NCBI GenBank assembly: GCA_947458265.1
Contig: CANGYF010000005.1
Span: 62,001 to 126,000, forward strand
DNA length: 64,000 bases
Source of the DNA: Betaproteobacteria bacterium
GTDB lineage: Bacteria > Pseudomonadota > Gammaproteobacteria > Burkholderiales > CAIKXV01
Reading direction: 5' to 3'
Shown: positions 53,852-61,034 of the stretch, in pieces
Layout: the number at the start of each line of letters is the position of its first letter
How positions within the stretch are numbered: position 1 is the first letter of the stretch
Translations under genes and position numbers: made by a program
The notes under the pieces: model-generated
The model's input: only the letters and a program-made list of their open reading frames with translations
The model's database searches: none
What the model was told of the DNA's origin: nothing

Positions 53852-54702
53852 CGCCGGACGAATACTGCCAGCAGCGCACCGCAGCCAGCGGCTCCAGCTT
53901 CTACTACAGCTTCATGTTCCTGCCGCCGGAGCGGCGGCGGGCGATCACCGCGCTATACGCATTCTGCCGCGAGGTCGACGATGTGGTCGACGAGGTCACC
54001 GAGGACCGTGTCGCCCGGCTGAAGCTCGACTGGTGGCGCCACCAGGTGGCGCTGGCGTTCGGTGCGGCCGCCGCGCCATCCGACGGGGAGACACCGCATC
54101 CGGTCACGCGCGCCCTCGGCCCGGCCATTGCCGCATTCTCGCTGCCGCGCCTGCCGTTCGACGAGATCATCGACGGCATGCAGATGGACCTCGACTACAA
54201 CCGCTACGAGACCTTCACCGACCTGCGCCTGTACTGCCATCGGGTGGCTGGCGCGGTCGGCCTGCTCTCGGCGCGCATCTTCGGCTATTCGAACCCGGCC
54301 ACGCTCGAGTACGCGGACCGGCTGGGCATCGCGCTGCAACTGACCAATATCGTACGCGACGTCGCCGAGGACGCGCAGCGCAATCGTATCTACCTGCCGC
54401 TGGAAGACCTGTCGCGATTCGGCGTCGCCGAGGACGATCTGGTCCGCCGGCGCGACGGTCCCGCGGTCCGGGACCTGGTCACCTTCCAGATCGACCGCGC
54501 AGAGCAGCACTACGCCGAGGCGCTCGCGCTGCTGCCGCAGGAAGACCGCCGGGCCCAGCGCACCGGCCTGATCATGGCCGCCATCTACCGTACCCTGCTC
54601 GCGGAGATACGCGACGGCGGCGCGAAGGTGCTGAGCGAGCGCACCTCGCTCACGCCACTACGCAAGCTCTGGATCGCGTGGAAGACGGCACGCGCCCGGT
54701 GA
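53848..54702 (+). CDS. hpnD: Presqualene diphosphate synthase HpnD
   Basis: 284 residues from TTG 53848, whose last two bases are shared with the hpnC stop TGA. It opens 'LTPDEYCQQRTAASGSSFYYSF', exactly as HpnD proteins do. Asp-rich motifs: 'FCREVDDVVDEVTED' and 'LTNIVRDVAEDAQRNRIYLP'; the 'QMDLDYNRYETF' segment is also typical. It condenses two farnesyl diphosphates to presqualene diphosphate. The TTG start plus overlap suggests translational coupling. Its stop overlaps the GTG start of hpnE. Confidence 0.94.
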   Translation: MTPDEYCQQRTAASGSSFYYSFMFLPPERRRAITALYAFCREVDDVVDEVTEDRVARLKLDWWRHQVALAFGAAAAPSDGETPHPVTRALGPAIAAFSLPRLPFDEIIDGMQMDLDYNRYETFTDLRLYCHRVAGAVGLLSARIFGYSNPATLEYADRLGIALQLTNIVRDVAEDAQRNRIYLPLEDLSRFGVAEDDLVRRRDGPAVRDLVTFQIDRAEQHYAEALALLPQEDRRAQRTGLIMAAIYRTLLAEIRDGGAKVLSERTSLTPLRKLWIAWKTARAR

Positions 54703-56030
54703 GCCAGCCGGTCGTCGCGGTGGTCGGTGGCGGCTACGCCGGCATGGCGGCCGCGGTGGCGCTGGCCGAGGCGGGCGTCACCGTGTGCGTCTACGAGGCC
54801 GCGCCGGAACTCGGCGGCCGGGCCCGGCGCGTGACGCACCGGTCGACGGTGCTCGACAACGGCCTGCACATCGGCATCGGCGCCTATTCGAGCCTGCTCG
54901 CCATCGGCCAGCGCGTGCGCCGCGCGGCCGGCTTGCCCGGCGATGGCTGGCAGCGCCGGCCGCTCGAGTGGCATGTGCACGGCGGCCTGCAGATGCGCGC
55001 ACCGCGCCTGCCGGCCCCGTTGCACCTGGCAGCCGCACTGGCCGGTGCGCGCGGCCTGCCCTTCGGCGCGCGGGCCGATGCCGTTCGGCTGATGCTGGCG
55101 CTGCGCCAGTCCGGCTACCGGCTGGACGTGGACACGACGGTACAGGCATTCCTCGCTGCACACCGGCAGCGTCCGCCGATCGTCGAGAGCCTGTGGGCAC
55201 CGCTGTGCGTCGCCGCGCTGAACACGCCGCCGGAACGCGCCTCGGCGCAGGTGTTCGCGAACGTGCTGCGCGACAGCCTCGGCGCGGCGCGCGGGGACAG
55301 CGACCTGCTGCTGCCCGCTGCCGACCTGAGCGCACTGTTTCCCGACCCGGCAGCGGTGCAGGTCGAAGCGATGGGTGGAGCGGTCCACCGCGGCCACCGC
55401 GTGGAGCGGATCGAACCGGCGGGCGACGGCTGGCGCCTGCTGTTCGGCCAGCAGCGCTCACCGCCGGCAGGGCCGTTCGCCGGCGTGGTGCTGGCGGTGG
55501 CACCGCGCGCACTGGCCGAGCTCACGGCCGGCTGGCCGGCGCTGCAGGCGGTGCATGCCTGCGTCGCGGCCTACGCACACGAGCCGATCACCTCGGTTTA
55601 CCTCCAGTATCCGGCACCGGTGGCGCTGCCGCATCCGATGACCGGGTTCATGCACGGCCCGGGCCAGTGGGTGTTCGATCGCGGCGCACTGGCCGGGCAG
55701 CCGGGCCTGCTCGGCGTGGTGATCAGCGCCTCGACTGCCCAGCGTTCGCTCGATGCAGCGACGCTGGCGGCCGAGGTGCACCGGCAACTGTGCGGGCTGC
55801 TGCCCGGCCTGCCGGTCCCGTCGTGGACCAAGGTGATCACCGAGCGGCAGGCGACCTTCGCCTGCGTACCGGGCATGCAACGGCCGAGTACGCTCACCGA
55901 GCTTCCCGGCATCGTGCTGGCGGGCGACCATGTCGCGAGCGACTATCCGGCGACGCTGGAGGGTGCGGTGCGCAGCGGACTGCGTGCAGCCGAGGCCCTG
56001 CTCGGCCATCTGCGTCCAGACCGAGGATAA
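54699..56030 (+). CDS. hpnE: Hydroxysqualene dehydroxylase HpnE
   Basis: 443 residues from GTG 54699, which overlaps the hpnD stop (GTGA). The FAD-binding Rossmann motif is 'VVAVVGGGYAGMAAAVALAE', followed by 'YEAAPELGGRARRV' and 'LDNGLHIGIGAYSSLL'. The C-terminal 'LAGDHVASDYPATLEGAVRSG' closes the FAD site. It reduces hydroxysqualene to squalene, the last step of the HpnCDE route. The shc cyclase is not in the window. Confidence 0.95.
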   Translation: MSQPVVAVVGGGYAGMAAAVALAEAGVTVCVYEAAPELGGRARRVTHRSTVLDNGLHIGIGAYSSLLAIGQRVRRAAGLPGDGWQRRPLEWHVHGGLQMRAPRLPAPLHLAAALAGARGLPFGARADAVRLMLALRQSGYRLDVDTTVQAFLAAHRQRPPIVESLWAPLCVAALNTPPERASAQVFANVLRDSLGAARGDSDLLLPAADLSALFPDPAAVQVEAMGGAVHRGHRVERIEPAGDGWRLLFGQQRSPPAGPFAGVVLAVAPRALAELTAGWPALQAVHACVAAYAHEPITSVYLQYPAPVALPHPMTGFMHGPGQWVFDRGALAGQPGLLGVVISASTAQRSLDAATLAAEVHRQLCGLLPGLPVPSWTKVITERQATFACVPGMQRPSTLTELPGIVLAGDHVASDYPATLEGAVRSGLRAAEALLGHLRPDRG

Positions 56031-56096
56031 TCCCCGCCCCCGGCCGCCGCGCATATGCCGTCGCGCCAGAACCCGCCGCACCCAGGACCCGACGCC

Positions 56097-56885
56097 ATGG
56101 ACGCCATCCGAATCCCCGAATCCTATTCACCCACGCCAGGTTGCCTGCGCGACCGGGTCGTGATGGTCACCGGCGCCGGACAGGGCCTGGGCCGGGCAGT
56201 GGCCATGGCCTGTGCCCGCCAGGGTGCGCAGGTGGTGCTGCACGGCCGGCGCCAGAAGAAGCTCGATGCGGTGTACGACGAGATCGTCGCCGCCGGCGGA
56301 CCCGAACCGGTGCAGTTCCCGCTCGACCTGGCGAAGGCCGGCGACGCGGAGTTCCAGGCGATGGCGGCGGCCATCGGCACGCAGCTCGGCCGTCTGGACG
56401 CGCTGGTGCACTGCGCGGTGCAGGTCGACCAGCTGCGGCCGCTGGACGACGAGACCGTCGATCGCTGGCTCACGATGCTGCGCGTGAACGTGGTCGCCGC
56501 AGCGGCGCTGAACCGCGCCTGCCGGCCGCTGCTGCAGGCCTCGCCGTCCGCTTCCGTGGTCGTGACGGTCGAATCGCATGCGCTGTCTCCGTCCATGTTC
56601 TGGGGCAGCTTCGCGCTGGCCAAGCAGGCACTGCTGTCGATGGTTGCCGTGCAGGCGCAGGAATGGCGCCTGCACGGCAACCTGCGCATCAATGCGCTGC
56701 TGCCCGGCCCGGTCGCCACGCCGCAGCGCAACCGCACCCATCCGGCCGAGGACGCGACCGCCCTGCCCACGGCCGACACGATCGCCGCCGGCTACCTGTA
56801 CCTGCTCGACCCGGCCGGTGCATCGGCCTCGGGTGCCCTGCTCGACCTGCGTGCCGACGGGTCCGCAGGCATCAAGGCTGCGTAG
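56097..56885 (+). CDS. YciK-like short-chain dehydrogenase with altered active site
   Basis: 262 residues. The cofactor loop is TGAGQGLG (25–32), and the overall pattern ('RDRVVMVTGAGQGLGRAVAM', 'VNVVAAAALNRACRPLL', 'INALLPGPVATPQRNR') matches YciK-type SDRs. The active site departs from the norm: where SDRs have Y-x-x-x-K the protein has F172-A-L-A-K176, and the usual NNAG/NAG segment reads HCAV. The Lys and the Asn in VNV remain. It may bind NAD(P) but lack dehydrogenase activity. ATG 56097 is taken from the family start; 56055 is upstream in frame. Confidence 0.8.
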   Translation: MDAIRIPESYSPTPGCLRDRVVMVTGAGQGLGRAVAMACARQGAQVVLHGRRQKKLDAVYDEIVAAGGPEPVQFPLDLAKAGDAEFQAMAAAIGTQLGRLDALVHCAVQVDQLRPLDDETVDRWLTMLRVNVVAAAALNRACRPLLQASPSASVVVTVESHALSPSMFWGSFALAKQALLSMVAVQAQEWRLHGNLRINALLPGPVATPQRNRTHPAEDATALPTADTIAAGYLYLLDPAGASASGALLDLRADGSAGIKAA

Positions 56886-56948
56886 ATCGAAGCCGGGCGC
56901 AGCCGGCCAGGCCGCGCCGCGCGCGCCGCGCTCCTCCAGCCTGCCCTG

Positions 56949-57410
56949 TCAGGCGCGCGCCTTCGGCAGGTTGTCCCGGATGCGGTCCGGGATCGGCGTC
57001 GACTTCTGCGTCTGGTGGTCGATCCACACCATCACGGCCTCGCCCTGCGCATAGACGAGCGAGGCATCCTTCGCGTCACGCATCACGTAGCGGTGGCGGA
57101 AGCTGCTGCGACCGGGCACCGCGCAGTAGACCAGGATCTCGAGCGTGGCCGGATAGACCACGGAGCGGATGTAGCGGCAGGACGTCTGCGCGACCACCGG
57201 GCCGCGCCCTTCGCCATGGCGATCGGGCGCGAAGTGGTCGAACCACTCGATGCGCGCCTGTTCGGTGAAGCGGAAGTACTGCACGTTGTTCACGTGACCC
57301 TGGGCATCCATGTCGCCCCAGCGCACCGGCAGCGACACGGTCAGCATCAGTTCATGGTCGTCGGTGAAGGACTGGGGGTTCGAAGGCGGCTGCGTGGCTT
57401 CTGCGGGCAT
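56949..57410 (-). CDS. Acyl-CoA thioesterase, 4HBT/YbgC type
   Basis: 153 residues. The 4HBT motif 'VRWGDMDAQGHVNNVQYFRF' holds the catalytic Asp, followed by 'QARIEWFDHFAP' and 'FRHRYVMRDAKDASLVYAQGEAVMVWID'. It is a cytoplasmic acyl-CoA thioester hydrolase of unknown chain specificity. ATG 57410 is chosen as the domain-proximal start; no strong ribosome-binding site is seen and the frame is open upstream. It is divergent from the ETF-QO gene. Confidence 0.88.
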   Translation of the reverse strand: MPAEATQPPSNPQSFTDDHELMLTVSLPVRWGDMDAQGHVNNVQYFRFTEQARIEWFDHFAPDRHGEGRGPVVAQTSCRYIRSVVYPATLEILVYCAVPGRSSFRHRYVMRDAKDASLVYAQGEAVMVWIDHQTQKSTPIPDRIRDNLPKARA

Positions 57411-57628
57411 GGTGGTCGATGTCTTGGAGGTCGTGGAGGTCGTCGAGAACGGATGAGCCAGGAGGCGGTGCCCGGACTGGCTCGCCTTTCCGTCAGCGGG
57501 AAGAAACGTTCCGATAGAATGCGAGGCTACCCTGCGCGAGATTACCCGACCGGAAGCCAAACGGCGTCTCCCCGCCGCCACCGGCCCCGCGCACGGGCAT
57601 CGACCGATCCGACACGACGGAGTCTGCA

Positions 57629-59338
57629 TTGAGCGCACCACACGACGGTTCCATCCCCGCTGCCGGCACTGCGGCACCCGCGCGCACCGACCGCGAGTCG
57701 ATGTCCTACGACCTGGTGGTCGTCGGCGCCGGCCCGGCCGGCCTGTCCGCTGCAATCCGTGCCAGGCAGCTCGCTGCCGAGGCCGGCCGCGAGCTCAGCG
57801 TCTGCGTGATCGAGAAAGGGTCCGAGGTCGGCGCGCACATCCTGTCCGGTGCGGTGATGGATCCGCGCGCCATTGGCGAACTGCTGCCCGACTGGAAGGA
57901 GATGGGGGCGCCGCTGCAGGTCGAAGTGAGCGAGGACCGCTTCCTGTTCCTCACCGGGACCAGCCACTACCAGGTACCGAATGCGCTGCTGCCGGACTGC
58001 TTCCGCAACCACGGCAATTACGTGATCAGCCTGGCCAACGTGTGCCGCTGGCTGGCCACCCAGGCCGAGGCGCTGGGCGTCGAGATCTTCCCCGGGTTCG
58101 CGGCGACCGAGGTGCTTTTCGACGAGGCCGGGGCAGTGCGCGGCGTCGCCACCGGCGACATGGGCGTGGACCGCAGCGGCGAGCGTACCGCCGCATTCCA
58201 GCCCGGGATGGAGCTGCATGCCTCCTACACCCTGTTCGCCGAAGGTTGCCGCGGGCAACTCGGCCGCCAGCTCGAGGCACGCTTCGACCTGCGCGCCGAC
58301 CGCGATCCGCAGACCTACGGCATCGGCCTGAAGGAGCTCTGGCAGATCGACCCGTCGAAGCACCAGCCAGGCCTTGTGGTGCATACCGCCGGATGGCCGC
58401 TCGACCGCGATACCTACGGCGGGTCGTTCCTGTACCACCTCGACGACAACCAGGTGGCCGTTGGCTTCGTGGTCGGCCTGGGCTACCGCAACCCGTACCT
58501 CAGCCCGTTCGACGAGTTCCAGCGCTACAAGCAGCATCCGGCCATCCGCTCCTTCCTCGAGGGCGGCAAGCGCATCGCCTACGGCGCCCGCGCGATCGCG
58601 GCTGGCGGGCTGCAGTCGCTGCCGAAGCTGGTCTTCCCCGGCGGCGCGCTGGTCGGCTGCGATGCCGGCTTCCTGAACGCCTCGCGCATCAAGGGCAGCC
58701 ATGCTGCGATCAAGTCCGGCATGCTGGCCGCCGAGGCGGCGTTCGCCGCCCTCGGCGAAGGGCGCAGCGGCGACGAACTGGATGCGTATCCTGCCGCCTT
58801 CGAATCCAGCTGGCTGCACGACGAGCTGCACCGGGCGCGCAACTTCAAGCCGGCGCTGTCGAAAGGCCTGTTCACCGGCGCGCTTCTGGTGGGCATCGAC
58901 CAGCTGCTGCTGCGCGGCAAGGCGCCGTGGACGATGCACCATGCCTACGCCGACCACGAGACACTGGTCGACCGGCGCGAGGCCCGGCCAATCGCCTATC
59001 CGAAGCCCGATGGCGTGATCTCGTTCGACCGGCTGTCTTCGGTGTTCCTGTCGAACACCAACCATGCGGAAGACCAGCCGGTGCACCTGACGCTGAAGGA
59101 TCCGACGGTGCCGGTGCGCATCAACCTCGAACGATACGATGCGCCGGAGCAGCGCTACTGTCCGGCCGGAGTCTACGAGATCGTGCACGAAACGGTCGAC
59201 GGAAGCGATTCGCCGCGGCTGCAGATCAATGCGCAGAACTGCGTACATTGCAAGACGTGCGACATCAAGGACCCGACGCAGAACATCGTCTGGGTGGCTC
59301 CCGAGGGCGGCGGCGGCCCGAACTATCCGAACATGTAG
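57629..59338 (+). CDS. Electron transfer flavoprotein-ubiquinone oxidoreductase
   Basis: 569 residues from TTG 57629, preceded by GGAG at about 8 bases; ATG 57701 is the alternative. FAD site: 'YDLVVVGAGPAGLSAAIRAR', 'EKGSEVGAHILSGAVMDP'. The membrane-binding and quinone region follows ('GGSFLYHLDDNQVAVGFVVG'), and the [4Fe-4S] cluster is at the C-terminus: CPAGVYE, then NCVHCKTCDIKDPTQNI. It passes electrons from ETF (fatty-acid and amino-acid dehydrogenases) to ubiquinone at the inner membrane. No ETF genes are in the window. Confidence 0.95.
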   Translation: MSAPHDGSIPAAGTAAPARTDRESMSYDLVVVGAGPAGLSAAIRARQLAAEAGRELSVCVIEKGSEVGAHILSGAVMDPRAIGELLPDWKEMGAPLQVEVSEDRFLFLTGTSHYQVPNALLPDCFRNHGNYVISLANVCRWLATQAEALGVEIFPGFAATEVLFDEAGAVRGVATGDMGVDRSGERTAAFQPGMELHASYTLFAEGCRGQLGRQLEARFDLRADRDPQTYGIGLKELWQIDPSKHQPGLVVHTAGWPLDRDTYGGSFLYHLDDNQVAVGFVVGLGYRNPYLSPFDEFQRYKQHPAIRSFLEGGKRIAYGARAIAAGGLQSLPKLVFPGGALVGCDAGFLNASRIKGSHAAIKSGMLAAEAAFAALGEGRSGDELDAYPAAFESSWLHDELHRARNFKPALSKGLFTGALLVGIDQLLLRGKAPWTMHHAYADHETLVDRREARPIAYPKPDGVISFDRLSSVFLSNTNHAEDQPVHLTLKDPTVPVRINLERYDAPEQRYCPAGVYEIVHETVDGSDSPRLQINAQNCVHCKTCDIKDPTQNIVWVAPEGGGGPNYPNM

Positions 59339-59396
59339 CATGAAGCGTGGCATGCCGCTGCGCGCCTGATCCCGCCAACCACCGAGGCAGGCCCCG

Positions 59397-61034
59397 TTGA
59401 GTGCACTGACCGATTCCCCCGCCTGGAAAGCGCTCGCAGCACACCAGCGCACCATCGCGACGAGACACCTGCGCGAGTGGTTCGCTGCTGAACCCGGGCG
59501 TGCAGCGCACCACTCGTTCGAGGGTGCAGGCGTGTTCGCCGACTTTTCCAAGCACCGGATGGACGACACCACGCTCGACCTGCTGCACCGGTTCGCGCTG
59601 CAGCAGGATGTCGTCGGATGGCGCGACCGGATGTTCGCCGGGGAAAAGATCAACACCACCGAAGGACGCGCCGCCCTGCACACGGCGCTGCGCAGGCCGC
59701 CCTCGATGCCGCTGCAGGTCGACGGGGTCGACGTGATGCCGGCGGTGGCCGGGGTCCTCGGCCGGATGCGCGGGTTCTGCGAAGCGGTGCGCAGCGGCGA
59801 ACGCCGCGGCCATACCGGCCGGCGCTTCACCGACGTGGTCAACCTGGGCATCGGCGGCTCGGACCTCGGGCCGGCGATGGTGACCGACGCGCTGCAGCCG
59901 TACACCTCGGCAACGCTGCGCGTGCACCATGTATCGAACGTCGATGCGGCCGACCTGGTGCCGCGGCTGGCGGTACTCGATCCCGAGACCACGCTGTTCA
60001 TCATCTGCTCGAAGACGTTCACCACGATCGAGACGATCACCAATGCCGATACCGCACGGCAATGGCTGGTTGCCGCGCTCGGCGACCCGCGGGCGACCGG
60101 CGCGCACTTCGTCGCAGTCAGCACCAACCTCGAGGGCACCCGGCAGTTCGGCATAGACCCGGAGAACGTCTTTGGCTTCTGGGACTGGACAGGCGGGCGC
60201 TTCTCGCTCTGGTCCGCGGTCGGGCTTTCCGTGATGCTCGCCGCAGGCCCCGAGGCGTTCGATGAACTGCTGGCCGGCGCGCGCGCGATGGACGAGCACT
60301 TCCTGCAGGCGCCGCTGGAGCGCAACCTGCCGGTGCGCATGGGCCTGCTCGGTGCCTGGTACACGAACTTCTTCGCTGCGACCTCGCACGCGGTGCTGCC
60401 CTACGACCAGCGGCTGCAGCGACTGCCGGCGCACCTGCAGCAGCTCGAGATGGAGAGCAACGGCAAGTCGGTCGATCGCCAGGGACGCCGCGTCGATTAC
60501 GCGACCTGTCCGATCCTGTGGGGCTCGCCGGGCACCAACGGCCAGCATGCTTTCTACCAGCTGCTGCACCAGGGGACGCTGCTGGTGCCGTCCGACTTCA
60601 TCGTCGCCCGCCAGCCGCACCATGCAGATCCACTGCACCACCGGCTGCTGGTCGCCAACTGCCTGGCACAGACCGAAGCGCTGGCCTTCGGCAAGACCGA
60701 GTCAGAGGCGCGCGCAGAACTCGCGCAGCGCGGCACCAGCGACGACCGAACGGACCTGCTCGCAGCGAACCAGACCTTCGCCGGCAACCAGCCGACCACC
60801 ACCCTGATGGTCGAACGGCTCGATCCGCGCGCCGTCGGCGCGCTGGTCGCCCTGTACGAACACAAGGTGCTCGTACAGTCGGCACTCTGGAACATCAACC
60901 CGTTCGACCAGTGGGGCGTCGAGCTGGGCAAGAAGCTCGCCTTGCGCATCGGCACAGGCCTGCTGCCGGGAGCAGTGACGATCGAAGGCATGGACGGATC
61001 GACGCGCGCCCTGATCGACCGCTTTCGAACATGA
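59397..61034 (+). CDS. pgi: Glucose-6-phosphate isomerase
   Basis: 545 residues from TTG 59397 (a GAGG lies about 12 bases upstream). Catalytic and signature segments: 'VNLGIGGSDLGPAMVTDAL', 'FIICSKTFTTIETITN', 'VSTNLEGTRQFGI', 'GRFSLWSAVGLSVML' (PGI signature), the Glu in 'QRLPAHLQQLEMESNGKSV', 'WGSPGTNGQHAFYQLLHQGT' and 'INPFDQWGVELGKKLA'. It interconverts glucose 6-phosphate and fructose 6-phosphate in the cytoplasm. The stop TGA overlaps the ATG of the next gene by 4 bp. Confidence 0.97.
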   Translation: MSALTDSPAWKALAAHQRTIATRHLREWFAAEPGRAAHHSFEGAGVFADFSKHRMDDTTLDLLHRFALQQDVVGWRDRMFAGEKINTTEGRAALHTALRRPPSMPLQVDGVDVMPAVAGVLGRMRGFCEAVRSGERRGHTGRRFTDVVNLGIGGSDLGPAMVTDALQPYTSATLRVHHVSNVDAADLVPRLAVLDPETTLFIICSKTFTTIETITNADTARQWLVAALGDPRATGAHFVAVSTNLEGTRQFGIDPENVFGFWDWTGGRFSLWSAVGLSVMLAAGPEAFDELLAGARAMDEHFLQAPLERNLPVRMGLLGAWYTNFFAATSHAVLPYDQRLQRLPAHLQQLEMESNGKSVDRQGRRVDYATCPILWGSPGTNGQHAFYQLLHQGTLLVPSDFIVARQPHHADPLHHRLLVANCLAQTEALAFGKTESEARAELAQRGTSDDRTDLLAANQTFAGNQPTTTLMVERLDPRAVGALVALYEHKVLVQSALWNINPFDQWGVELGKKLALRIGTGLLPGAVTIEGMDGSTRALIDRFRT

